Assembly (NCBI GenBank): GCA_965227035.1
Contig: OZ245724.1
Location: forward strand, 3,472,001-3,536,000
Reading direction: 5' to 3'
Source: CBDDFQ01 sp965227035
GTDB taxonomy: Bacteria; Pseudomonadota; Gammaproteobacteria; Burkholderiales; Burkholderiaceae_C
DNA: 64,000 nucleotides
The notes beneath the pieces were generated by a model, which did not search any database, was not told where the DNA came from, and was given only the letters and a program-made list of their open reading frames with translations. The position numbers and the translations under genes were made by a program. This document shows positions 18,249-27,045 of this stretch, in pieces (position 1 is the first letter of the stretch; each line of letters starts with the position of its first letter).

Positions 18249-18381
18249 GGGTCTGATTTTGCTTGAAGCGCTGCTGGCGCTGGTCGCGCTACTCGCCATT
18301 GTGTGGTGGACGATGTTTTCCGGGCGCAAAGGCGGCGAGCTGCACGAGGACACTCATGTCGACGACGACGCCAAAAAGTGA
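18247..18381 (+). CDS. Small membrane protein (44 aa), divergent from mltA
   Basis: This frame encodes 44 residues: a hydrophobic helix (LILLEALLALVALLAIVWW), the segment TMFSGRKGG, and an acidic, lysine-ended tail (HEDTHVDDDAKK). The hydrophobic then charged layout and the GC-rich codon choice match a real small inner-membrane protein. GGAG lies about ten bases upstream of the ATG, inside mltA. The start codon shares two bases with the mltA start on the other strand. I recall similar short proteins from Burkholderiales but assign no function. It is shorter than most gene-calling cutoffs. Confidence 0.6.
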   Translation: MGLILLEALLALVALLAIVWWTMFSGRKGGELHEDTHVDDDAKK

Positions 18382-18512
18382 TCGCGTGAACGGATAGCGT
18401 CACGGGCGTCACTTACCTTCTCGGCGGGATGCTTCGGTCGATACAAAAGGATACGGCGCGGTAGCGACCCCTCCCCATAATGGTCCCGTTACAAGTTTCC
18501 CAGGAGAAAACA

Positions 18513-19160
18513 ATGATTCAAAAATCGGTACTCGCCATCGCTACAGCCGCAGTCTTCATCACCGGTTGCGCCGACATGAGCGACACGCAACGTCGTACTG
18601 CAACCGGCGCCGGCATCGGCGCGGCAGCTGGCGCGATCATCGGCACCGCCACCGGCGGACGTCTGGGTAGCGGCGCTGCAATCGGCGCGGCCGCAGGTGC
18701 GTTGGGCGGATATATCTGGTCGACTCGCATGGAAAAGCAGAAGCAGGAAATGCAGGCCGCCACGCAAGGCACCGGCGTGCAAGTGGTTCAGACCGCCGAC
18801 AACCAGCTCAAGCTCGATATCCCCAGCGACATTTCTTTCGACGTGGGTCGCTCGAACGTGAAAGGCAACTTCGGCCCGGTGCTCGACCAGTTCGCAAGCG
18901 GTTTGCGCAACAACCCGAATGCGGAGGTACGCATCATCGGCCACACCGACAGCACGGGTAGCGACTCGATCAACAATCCTCTGTCGGTCGATCGCGCGGC
19001 CAGTACGCGTGACTACCTGGTGGCACGCGGTGTTCCGGTGAACAACATTTCCATCGAAGGCCGTGGCTCGTATCAACCGATTGCGACCAACGACACCAAC
19101 GAAGGCCGCGCGCGAAATCGTCGGGTTGAGATTTTTGTGGGTGAGCGTCCGCAGGGCTAG
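18513..19160 (+). CDS. OmpA-family outer membrane lipoprotein with glycine zipper (YiaD-like)
   Basis: The 215-residue product has a lipoprotein signal ending FITGC. A glycine-zipper region follows (GAGIGAAAGAIIGTATGG; GAAIGAAAGALGGYIWS), able to pack in a membrane. The C-terminal OmpA domain binds peptidoglycan (VRIIGHTDSTGSD; LSVDRAASTRDYLVARGV; NRRVEIFV). The combination is that of YiaD-like envelope proteins that tether outer membrane to cell wall. The ATG at 18513 has AGGAG seven bases upstream. It is a single-gene unit, ended by the hairpin at 19169-19192. Confidence 0.9.
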   Translation: MIQKSVLAIATAAVFITGCADMSDTQRRTATGAGIGAAAGAIIGTATGGRLGSGAAIGAAAGALGGYIWSTRMEKQKQEMQAATQGTGVQVVQTADNQLKLDIPSDISFDVGRSNVKGNFGPVLDQFASGLRNNPNAEVRIIGHTDSTGSDSINNPLSVDRAASTRDYLVARGVPVNNISIEGRGSYQPIATNDTNEGRARNRRVEIFVGERPQG

Positions 19161-19168
19161 GCGTCTTC

Positions 19169-19192
19169 AAGGCTGAACGCTAGTTCAGCCTT
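19169..19192 (+). terminator. Hairpin after the OmpA-family gene
   Basis: A perfect ten-base stem, AAGGCTGAAC and GTTCAGCCTT, closes a GCTA loop nine bases after the stop codon. It lacks a clear T tract, so termination may be weak or the hairpin may protect the transcript end. Confidence 0.5.
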
Positions 19193-19233
19193 CGACACGA
19201 CCTAAGACCGCCACGCCAGCCTGCCCGATTGGG

Positions 19234-19863
19234 TCAGGTTGGCGTGCGCAGCAAGTTTGCAAGTTCGACGGCGGACTTCACGCCCATCTTGTCGAACACG
19301 CGCGCGCGATGAACTTCGACGGTCCGCACGCTGATAGAAAGCTGATCTGCGATCAGCTTGTTAGGCAAACCTTCCACGACAAGCCGCATGACATCGCGCT
19401 CGCGATCGGTCAGTTCCATGGTGCGCGATTGAATGGTTTGCTGAGTCTGCATTTCATCCAGATACTGCGCCGACGCTTCGATGGCCTGCTCGACCCGATC
19501 GACCAGTGCGTTATCGGAAAACGGCTTCTCGCAAAAATCGAATGCGCCTTTTTTGACCGCATCTACTGCGGTCGGAACATCGGCATGGCCAGTGAGGAAA
19601 ATAACCGGCACTGCCCGTTGCATGCCGCGCATGATGATCTGGTCGAACAGCGCGAGACCGCTCATGCCAGGCATGCGCACGTCGAGCAGCAGACAGCAGG
19701 GCGACGTAGGCGCCGCTGCCGACCCGTATCGGGCCAGGAAAGATTCGGCGCTGTCGAACGACTCGCTCAGCAACTTGCGCGAGCGCAGAAGCCATGCGAG
19801 GGCGTCTCGCACGCTGGGGTCGTCTTCGACGATGTAGACGGTGGCGTTGGCAATCGGTTCCAT
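19234..19863 (-). CDS. FixJ/DctR-type response regulator
   Basis: The 209-residue protein has an N-terminal receiver domain with the acidic pair (VEDDPS), the phospho-acceptor aspartate in LLLDVRMPGMSG near residue 57, and the conserved Thr/Lys positions (FLTGHADV; KKGAFDFCEKPF). A C-terminal LuxR-type HTH follows (LTDRERDVMRLVVEGLPNKL; SVRTVEVHRARVFDKM). It belongs to the FixJ/TodT/DctR group. The cognate kinase is 21 bases upstream. DctS/DctR systems control C4-dicarboxylate uptake in several proteobacteria, but no dicarboxylate transporter is in this window, so the stimulus is unproven. Confidence 0.9.
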   Translation of the reverse strand: MEPIANATVYIVEDDPSVRDALAWLLRSRKLLSESFDSAESFLARYGSAAAPTSPCCLLLDVRMPGMSGLALFDQIIMRGMQRAVPVIFLTGHADVPTAVDAVKKGAFDFCEKPFSDNALVDRVEQAIEASAQYLDEMQTQQTIQSRTMELTDRERDVMRLVVEGLPNKLIADQLSISVRTVEVHRARVFDKMGVKSAVELANLLRTPT

Positions 19864-19884
19864 GCTGATTCAAAAACTTAAACG

Positions 19885-21906
19885 CTACAGGGGTAGCAGG
19901 ACGATGAAAATCGTACCGGTGGGATGGTTCGGCTCGAAGGTGAGCGATCCGCCATGCTGCTCGGTCACGGTCCGACAAAGACTCAAACCCAGCCCCATGC
20001 CTTCCGGCTTGGTGGTGAAGAAAGGCGTGAAAAGCTGTGCGGCCACGTCTTCCGAAATGCCCGGTCCGCGATCTTCCACACGCAGTTGCATAAAACGCTG
20101 ACCCGCTTCGCTCACATGCAAGATGGCACGCAGTCGCAAGGTACGCACTCGCAGTTCGGGCAGATCCATGGCCTGCATGCCGTTACGCGCCAGGTTGAGC
20201 ACCACCTGCTCGATCATGGTCTGGTCGCAAAGTATTTCGGGAAGATTGGGCGGCACGTCGATGACGACATCCACTCGAAGCTTGCGCGCCTGAAGGCTGA
20301 TCAGCGGGAATATCGAATCGAACAGCGCTCGAGGTTTCACCAGCCGTCGATCCTGGTCTCGACGACGCACGAAGTCGTTCACGCTCTTGATGACCCGTCC
20401 CGCGCGCTCCGCCTGCTCGCCGATTCGTTTCATTGCCGTCGAGATTTCACTGACCGCGGTCGGATCGTGCTTGATCAGATTGAGCGATCCGGTCGCGTAA
20501 CTCGCAATTGCTGCGAGCGGCTGATTCAGCTCATGGCTCAACAGCGACGCCATCTCACCCACGGTTGCCAGCCGCGCCGTAGCCTGCAGACGCTCATGAC
20601 TCGCGCGCGACAATTCTTCGGTGCGACGAAGCTCGCTCATGTCGATGAACGCGCTCATCCACCCCGACTGCGTTCCCTGCGCATCGATCAGCGGCGCCTC
20701 GAAAATCAGCACCGGAAAGCGGCTGCCGTCGCTGCGCATGAAGGTCGATTCGAACCCTTCGCGCGGGAACGAATTGCCCGCGAGGCGATGCGCCATTCGC
20801 TGCTCGTATTCATCGGCCAGTTCGGGTGGCCAATAGGGCATGCCCACGTTCTTGCCGACCATTTTTTCTGCGGGATACCCCACCATTTCGCAGAAGGCCG
20901 GATTCACGTAAGTGATTCGGCCTTCGAGATCGCGAGCGCGCAATCCGGTCACCAGGGAATCCTCCATGGCCTTGCGAAACGCAAGCGCATCGGCAAGAGC
21001 GCGCTCGGCGCGAAGACGGAGCCGGTTGTCCTTGACGAGCATCACGACCACCGACACAAGTGCAATCGACATCGCAGTCACCAGCGCCGTGAGGATGTTC
21101 GGAAAAATATCGGGCACGGCGCGCCAGCTGTCCATGCGCAGAACCATGGTGTTGCCGGGCAGATCGAGAATCTGCTGAGTCGTGAACACACGGCCTCCCC
21201 GACGCGGAGAGCCGTACATCGCAAGCCGGGTGCCGTCCGATTCGGTGAAAGACACCTCTTTGCTTCGTATCGTGTCCTGGCCAACGAGGTCTATCAGGAT
21301 TTCCTGAAGCGAATAGGTCGCGACGATGTATCCGGTAACGTCACCGCCGTTTTGCAGCGGCAGACACACCTCCATCACCTCCTGTCCGAGGCCTATGGAA
21401 CTCGGCACGAAGTGGCTTGGGGAGTAGCCGACGGAGCCTGATCGTTTTGCGAAAGAGCAAGCCTGCTCCACGTCCACCTGCTCGGCCACTCTCGTGTTCT
21501 TGTCGAACACGGAGGGGCGATAAGGCGTCTCGGCAAACGCGATCCATCCCAGCGATTTATCGCGCCATTCGATGCGCAGGAACTCGCGCCGCTCACGCAT
21601 GAGGGCGACGGCCGATTCCGACCAGATGGCTGGACTCGGAGACCCGGACTGGAGCGCCTGAAGACTTTGCAGATTGCGGCTCAGTCCGCCTCGAATATCG
21701 GTGAGTGCATCGGCGGCGTCGCGCTCCAGACGAATCTGCACCTGGCTGGCTTCGTATCGGCCCGCAAGCCAGACGAGCGTGCCAACCAAAAACAGCACCA
21801 GAACGACGAGCAGACTCCACAAGGACCAACGCCTGAGCTGCCGCTGCACCTGGCTTCGCAGCGGCGTAAAAAATTCGGGAATTCGTGGCGATGGGACTGC
21901 GCTCAT
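19885..21906 (-). CDS. DctS-like PAS sensor histidine kinase
   Basis: This 673-residue inner-membrane kinase has one membrane helix near residue 40 (LVVLVLFLVGTLVWLAG) and another near residue 280 (TALVTAMSIALVSVVVMLV), enclosing a periplasmic sensor domain. A PAS domain follows (ITYVNPAFCEMVGYPAEKMV), then the phospho-acceptor histidine in SHELNQPLAAIASYA near residue 453. The ATP-binding domain ends with VEDRGPGI and GMGLGLSLCRTV. The layout is that of DctS-like kinases paired with FixJ-type regulators. It is in one operon with the response regulator downstream. The ligand cannot be read from the sequence. Confidence 0.9.
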   Translation of the reverse strand: MSAVPSPRIPEFFTPLRSQVQRQLRRWSLWSLLVVLVLFLVGTLVWLAGRYEASQVQIRLERDAADALTDIRGGLSRNLQSLQALQSGSPSPAIWSESAVALMRERREFLRIEWRDKSLGWIAFAETPYRPSVFDKNTRVAEQVDVEQACSFAKRSGSVGYSPSHFVPSSIGLGQEVMEVCLPLQNGGDVTGYIVATYSLQEILIDLVGQDTIRSKEVSFTESDGTRLAMYGSPRRGGRVFTTQQILDLPGNTMVLRMDSWRAVPDIFPNILTALVTAMSIALVSVVVMLVKDNRLRLRAERALADALAFRKAMEDSLVTGLRARDLEGRITYVNPAFCEMVGYPAEKMVGKNVGMPYWPPELADEYEQRMAHRLAGNSFPREGFESTFMRSDGSRFPVLIFEAPLIDAQGTQSGWMSAFIDMSELRRTEELSRASHERLQATARLATVGEMASLLSHELNQPLAAIASYATGSLNLIKHDPTAVSEISTAMKRIGEQAERAGRVIKSVNDFVRRRDQDRRLVKPRALFDSIFPLISLQARKLRVDVVIDVPPNLPEILCDQTMIEQVVLNLARNGMQAMDLPELRVRTLRLRAILHVSEAGQRFMQLRVEDRGPGISEDVAAQLFTPFFTTKPEGMGLGLSLCRTVTEQHGGSLTFEPNHPTGTIFIVLLPL

Positions 21907-21969
21907 ATCGGCAACGGTCTGGCGTCGGGTGCGGATGTTCGGATACCCGATCCTAGAGCACCGGGCGGA

Positions 21970-22782
21970 TCACTTGAGAAGAACCCGATGATCGAGTGCC
22001 GGCAGCTGGCTGCGGCACTGTATCAATTGCGCGAAATCGGCGTCGTGCAGCACGATGCCTTCCCCCTCGGGACGCTGCATCACCACAGTGCCCCAGGGAT
22101 CGACCAGCATGGAATGACCCCAGGTGCGTCGACCGTTTTCGTGGGTGCCACCCTGTGCCGGCGCAAGCACCCAGGCCAGATTTTCGATGGCGCGTGCACG
22201 CAGAAGCACCTCCCAATGGGCGCGACCGGTGGTGTACGTGAACGCGCTCGGCACAAGAATCAGATCGGCAGCTAGCGAGCGGTACAGCTCGGGAAAACGG
22301 AGGTCGTAGCAAACGCTCAAGCCAATTTTCCAGACATTGCCGTCTCGCGATGGCAGATCGAATGTCACGGGTGCATGCCCCGCCTGAATGACGCGCGCTT
22401 CGTCATAGGCCTCGCGGCCGTTGTCGTAGCGAAATAGATGGATCTTGTCGTAGCGCGCGGCTTGCGACCCGTCGGGCGCGAAAACCAGGGTCGTGTTGAG
22501 AACATGATGCGCATCGCTTGCAGCGAACGGAATGGTTCCACCGACGAGCCAAACCTTGTGTCGTTGCGCGATATCGCTCAGGAAGTCCTGGATCGGGCCG
22601 CTACCGGGAGTTTCCTGAATCGCCAGTTTGTCGGTGTCTTTCAGCCCGAGCAAACAGAAATATTCCGGCAACGCGACCAGTTCGGCGCCTTGTGCCGCAG
22701 CCTCCGCAATCGACGATTCCGCTTGCGTCAGATTCGCCTTCAGATCGGCTCCCGAGACCATTTGGATTGCAGCAACTTTCAT
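21970..22782 (-). CDS. Carbon-nitrogen hydrolase (Nit1/deaminated-glutathione amidase-like)
   Basis: The 270-residue product is a nitrilase-superfamily amidase. The catalytic triad is visible: Glu in ELVALPEYFCLLG, Lys in RYDKIHLFRYD, and Cys in IGLSVCYDLRFPELYR. Family members of this size hydrolyse deaminated glutathione or omega-amides as metabolite repair enzymes. The ATG at 22782 gives the standard MKVAAIQM start and has GGAG eight bases upstream; a frame reaching 22917 adds unlike sequence. It follows yhdP by 23 bases and is probably co-transcribed with it, an order common in Burkholderiales. Confidence 0.9.
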   Translation of the reverse strand: MKVAAIQMVSGADLKANLTQAESSIAEAAAQGAELVALPEYFCLLGLKDTDKLAIQETPGSGPIQDFLSDIAQRHKVWLVGGTIPFAASDAHHVLNTTLVFAPDGSQAARYDKIHLFRYDNGREAYDEARVIQAGHAPVTFDLPSRDGNVWKIGLSVCYDLRFPELYRSLAADLILVPSAFTYTTGRAHWEVLLRARAIENLAWVLAPAQGGTHENGRRTWGHSMLVDPWGTVVMQRPEGEGIVLHDADFAQLIQCRSQLPALDHRVLLK

Positions 22783-22805
22783 GATCGGGCTCCGCTGTAA
22801 CTTGC

Positions 22806-25800
22806 TTACCGGGTTTCGGGTTCCGCCGGTGACGTCGGATCCGCAGCTTCGGCAGCGCCGCCGACTGGAGCCGACCGATCGCGCCCCGCCACTTTCACGA
22901 TGCGTGGATCGGTCCATGTCCCGTCGATATGAAACTCCTGCGTCGCGGCTTCGATCAACGGTTTACGCAGAAACACCTGAGCCAGAAAGGTTCCGAGGCC
23001 GATGGCCGGATTGATCGCCGCAGCTACCAGCGACGCCGTGCCTGCATTGATCTCCGGCACAACGATGACACGCAGGTTCTGCGTTTCTTTCGAGACGTCG
23101 GCAATGCCCTCCATGAGCACCGCAGCGTTGACACCCTTCATCTGCAAGTTGTTCGTCGATGCAACCCCCTGATCGATACGCGCGTCGCCTCGAATCACAT
23201 CGAACGCAAATCCTTCGGTGAACACATCGCGGAAATCCAGCGTCAAGCGTCGCGGCAGGGATTGCAGACTCAGCACGCCCAGCAGCTTTGCGAGTCCCGG
23301 ATCGGCTTTGAGGAACTGTCCCGATTCGATATTCACGCCAAGTTGCCCACTCAACGAGGGATAGTCCAGCGAAAGAGGCGAGCCGATCCAGGCCACTTGT
23401 CCTTCCATGCGTCCCTTGCCCCGACGAATGACGCCAGGCATTCCGAAACGCGAGAGCAAGGCGCCCGAATCGGCAATGTCCATTCGGAAATTCATGACCG
23501 TGCGACGACGCTCCGGGGTTGCGCCCGAGGCCGATGGGGATGCAGATGTAGATCCAGATGCAGAGGCAGAAGTCGGCGTTGCACCCGCTGGGCCGAGCGC
23601 CGCCCAATTGCCGGTCGCGGTGAAACTTGCTTCGGGCACGGTCAGGTTCAACTTGTTGAGTCGCCACTCGCGCGGCGCGCCGTCTCGTGCCAGCAGGCTG
23701 CCGCCACGATTGACCGCATCGATCTCGACGCGACCGAGTCGCTTGCCCTTCAGTTCGAGATCGTCGACCACGATGTCCAGCGCGGGAACCGCATCGGGCT
23801 GTTCGAGCAAGGTTTCCACTTCGCTCGCCGCAGACGATGTGATCTGCAAACGCGCCAGGCGTGCATACACACGGCCGGGACTGTTGCCGGTGCCCTGCCG
23901 ATATTCCGCGTAACCGTTCAACTCGTCGGCGTCTACGTTGGCTCGCCAGACTGCGCCATCGCGCGATCCGCCGACCACGACGTTGTGCAGCTGTCGTCCC
24001 TGTGCAGTCAGGCTCTGCGCACGAACGGCGAGCACCGTCGGCAGGTAACTGGCCACCATGGCAGCGTTCGCCGAAGGCGAGGCAGCCGCAGGCGCAGCAG
24101 TCGTCGGTGCAGCAGCGGTTACCGGCGCACCGGTGGCGCTGGATAGCGCGTTTTCCCAGGCGTCGAGATCGACGCTCGCCAGGCTGATGTTCGCGATGAC
24201 GCCGCTGTCGGGCGTGGGAGCCGATTCGTTGCCCTGAAGACCGACGGCAATGCTGCCGCGAATCGCTTTCGGTTGCGCGGTCGTCAGGTCGCGAACATAG
24301 TTGATGCTCACCAGTTTGCCGAGTTCCAGAACGAACTGATCCTGAAGCGTCGGCGTGTTGAGCACCGTGCTTTCGAACTTCAAGGGGAGCTGCGCTTCGG
24401 CCGGTTTGTTCAGCGGCGACGGAAGATTCAGCCCGAGTCCGGCGAGCGTGCTGTTGAGAGAAATCTCGGGCTCGCCCTTTCGAACATTGAGCCCCACGGT
24501 GTACGCCGCTCCTCCGGTCATCTTTTGCGAAAGTCGCGACACGAATCCGAGCTCGGGCGCCTGACGCAAAGCTTCTGCAGTGAAGTTGCCCTGAGCTTTC
24601 AGGGCCACGGAAATATCGGAGCCATCTGTACGCTGCGACTCCGAACGGGATCCGCCTTCGAGCTTCAGATCGCCACCGAGAAAGCGGGCCTGGACGCCGG
24701 CCAGTGTGAAGCCATATTCGTTGAAATTGATGACACCGCGCGAACGCGAAATCATCGGCACCATCGGCGAGAACTGGACATCGTTGCCACCCAGCGTGAC
24801 GCTTCCCTGCACAGTCGATTTGATGATCTGCGAGACAGGCAGCGCCAGCTTGAATTTGTAGTCGGCATTGGCGGTCGCAGTGGCCGACTCGAGCGCCTTG
24901 CCGGTCATTGCGTTGAGTGGAGACGTACCGACGATGGCAAGCGCCTGGGAGAGAGGCCCGCGCCCATCGGCCGTGATGTTCACCTGTGTGTGCGCGAGGT
25001 CGGGAATCTGCGCCTCGATGTTGAACGGAATATCGGGTGCGCCTTTGAGACGCGCGGTCGCGTCCTTCACGGTCATGCTGGATCGGCTGAAAGTGAGTTC
25101 ACCCGCCAGCCTGGTGAGGGGCGGCCAGTCGAGCGCCTTCGGATCTTTGGAAATGCTGTGCGGAACGTAGGCGTAGTTGACGTCGCTCACCCGTGCGGCA
25201 ATCAGGAACTCGCCTGTTTTGGGATCGTTGAACGGCATGTCGTGCAGATCGCCGCGAACTTTGAATCGAACGTCGCGCGCCTGGCCTTCGGTCACTGCGT
25301 CCTTGACGTAGCTGCGCACGTTGTCGTGAATGGTCAGGGGAAGGTAGCGGTAGACACGTGCGCCATTTGCCCGGGAAAGCGTGCCTTGCAGATCGAGCAC
25401 ACCCGGAAAACGCGATCCGGAACTCGATGTTGCCGGGTTCGCAGTTTTCCACTGCACCCGGAAATTACCCTCGGCATCGACGTTCTTGAATTTGCTGTCA
25501 CCCACACGAACGGAAATGTTCGGACCGAGTGCTGCGTTCTTCGTCGGTTTGTCGATTTGCCACTGCACCTCGGTCGTCAACTCTTCCACAGGAACCAGCG
25601 GCTCTTCGAATACGCCAGGCAAATCGAGGGCGCCATCCTTGATCGCCAGGTTGGCCTTGCCACCCAGCTGCGTGAATTCGAAATCGACGCTCGCACCGCT
25701 GATTCCCGGCGATCCATGCGCAGGCGCTACTGCGGCCTGTGCGGCAAGCGCCAGATTCGACGCGCGTCCTTTGGCTTCGTAGCGAATCGGCTCTTCGATA

Positions 25801-27020
25801 GGTCCCTGCCAGCTCGCCTGGATATTGTCGACTAGACCACGAGGCGCGTAGGCCACCAATGCCTTGTGCACCGCATCTCCCAGCGGCAGGCGATTCGCGA
25901 TGAGGGCGATCGACGCCAGATCGAGTCGATCGGCTTTGAGCAATCCCTGCGCCGGCACTTTCTGATCTTCGCCTGCGTAAGACACGAATACATTGCCGCC
26001 CGGCCAGCTCACGCCATCGCGCGTGTCGAACTGAAGTCCCTGCGTGGACAACTCGAAACCGTTGACCAGTCGACGGCCCACGATGCGACCGCCGACAGAG
26101 GTCAAGTCGAGCGAATCCAGCTTGGGATCGAGCTGCACATCGACCTCGGTGAGCGCGACGTCGGCGGTAGCGCCGACCAGATCGCCTTTGCGAATATCTG
26201 CCCAGGCTCGCACCGCACCGCTGCCCTTGCCGATCTCGGCCCCGACATCGGCATGTTGACGCAGTTGCGACAGGTCTACCCTCGAAAAATCAGCGTGGAT
26301 CTGACCGTCCCACTCCTGCCAGCGCCCGGTTCCGCGCGACAGCAGGGGCTGCCGGAACACTCCCTGGAGCGTGAATCGGTCACCCCACGATTCGGGCGGC
26401 GTGGCGTCGAGGCGGATTGCGTGTCGGATTCGCGTGTTGCGAACGACCAGATCGACCTTTTCGAGTTCCAGCGGATCGGCAGCGCGCTGCTCGTCGGTCC
26501 AGCGCAGCGTGCCCTGATGAATGACGAACTCGGGCTGCGCGAAAAACCAGTCGGCTCCCCGGGTATCGGAGGCGTTGGCGTTGGAAAAATCCAACCCCGC
26601 GATAAGGATTTTCCCGGAGCCGGTTCGCCGCACATCGAGCACTGGCGCGTCGATGTAAAGCTGCTCGAAACTGAGCTTCAGAAGAGATTGTGGCGAGAGG
26701 GCGGCGAGCACTTTGGGCAGCTTCAGTGCCTCGCGCCCAGCGGGATCGAGAAAAGTGACATCCCGAAGTTCGAACGAGGGAATGATCCCGGTCGAGCGCG
26801 CCTCGATGGCGCCGATGCGAACCGGTACCCCTAGCGCCTTGCTCAGCTCCTGCTCGATACGCGGGCGGAATTCGCCGATTCGCGGCACAATCCAGCCGTG
26901 TAATGCACCCCAAGCAAGACCGAAAATCAGCCAGGCCGTAACCAAGAACCAAAACAACCATCGGGCCACAAAAGCGGACGCTGTCAACAAACGTGAGGGG
27001 GAAGGCGTCAAGTCATTCAT
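22806..27020 (-). CDS. yhdP: YhdP family (AsmA-like) envelope protein
   Basis: At 1404 residues this is a YhdP/TIGR02099 protein of the AsmA-like family. Such proteins span the periplasm as long beta-grooves and are linked to phospholipid transport to the outer membrane. One N-terminal membrane helix is visible (ARWLFWFLVTAWLIFGLAWG), followed by the long low-cysteine beta-rich body. The C-terminal part (GEGRMEGQVAWIG-like; LGVNIESGQFLKADPGLAKL, then LGVLSLQSLPRRLTLDFRDV) is the family's strongest signature. An Ala/Ser/Thr-rich linker with short repeats lies near residue 1160. I chose the ATG at 27020, before the membrane helix; it lies only 25 bases from the glnE start on the other strand. 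Confidence 0.92.
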   Translation of the reverse strand: MNDLTPSPSRLLTASAFVARWLFWFLVTAWLIFGLAWGALHGWIVPRIGEFRPRIEQELSKALGVPVRIGAIEARSTGIIPSFELRDVTFLDPAGREALKLPKVLAALSPQSLLKLSFEQLYIDAPVLDVRRTGSGKILIAGLDFSNANASDTRGADWFFAQPEFVIHQGTLRWTDEQRAADPLELEKVDLVVRNTRIRHAIRLDATPPESWGDRFTLQGVFRQPLLSRGTGRWQEWDGQIHADFSRVDLSQLRQHADVGAEIGKGSGAVRAWADIRKGDLVGATADVALTEVDVQLDPKLDSLDLTSVGGRIVGRRLVNGFELSTQGLQFDTRDGVSWPGGNVFVSYAGEDQKVPAQGLLKADRLDLASIALIANRLPLGDAVHKALVAYAPRGLVDNIQASWQGPIEEPIRYEAKGRASNLALAAQAAVAPAHGSPGISGASVDFEFTQLGGKANLAIKDGALDLPGVFEEPLVPVEELTTEVQWQIDKPTKNAALGPNISVRVGDSKFKNVDAEGNFRVQWKTANPATSSSGSRFPGVLDLQGTLSRANGARVYRYLPLTIHDNVRSYVKDAVTEGQARDVRFKVRGDLHDMPFNDPKTGEFLIAARVSDVNYAYVPHSISKDPKALDWPPLTRLAGELTFSRSSMTVKDATARLKGAPDIPFNIEAQIPDLAHTQVNITADGRGPLSQALAIVGTSPLNAMTGKALESATATANADYKFKLALPVSQIIKSTVQGSVTLGGNDVQFSPMVPMISRSRGVINFNEYGFTLAGVQARFLGGDLKLEGGSRSESQRTDGSDISVALKAQGNFTAEALRQAPELGFVSRLSQKMTGGAAYTVGLNVRKGEPEISLNSTLAGLGLNLPSPLNKPAEAQLPLKFESTVLNTPTLQDQFVLELGKLVSINYVRDLTTAQPKAIRGSIAVGLQGNESAPTPDSGVIANISLASVDLDAWENALSSATGAPVTAAAPTTAAPAAASPSANAAMVASYLPTVLAVRAQSLTAQGRQLHNVVVGGSRDGAVWRANVDADELNGYAEYRQGTGNSPGRVYARLARLQITSSAASEVETLLEQPDAVPALDIVVDDLELKGKRLGRVEIDAVNRGGSLLARDGAPREWRLNKLNLTVPEASFTATGNWAALGPAGATPTSASASGSTSASPSASGATPERRRTVMNFRMDIADSGALLSRFGMPGVIRRGKGRMEGQVAWIGSPLSLDYPSLSGQLGVNIESGQFLKADPGLAKLLGVLSLQSLPRRLTLDFRDVFTEGFAFDVIRGDARIDQGVASTNNLQMKGVNAAVLMEGIADVSKETQNLRVIVVPEINAGTASLVAAAINPAIGLGTFLAQVFLRKPLIEAATQEFHIDGTWTDPRIVKVAGRDRSAPVGGAAEAADPTSPAEPETR

Positions 27021-27045
27021 TGGGTACTTGGATCTGGCAAGAATT

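Noticed and set aside
19212..19246. Imperfect hairpin CACGCCAGCCTG/CAGGTTGGCGTG as terminator for the response regulator gene
   Set aside because: It spans the stop codon and has no T tract on the minus strand. It may be incidental.
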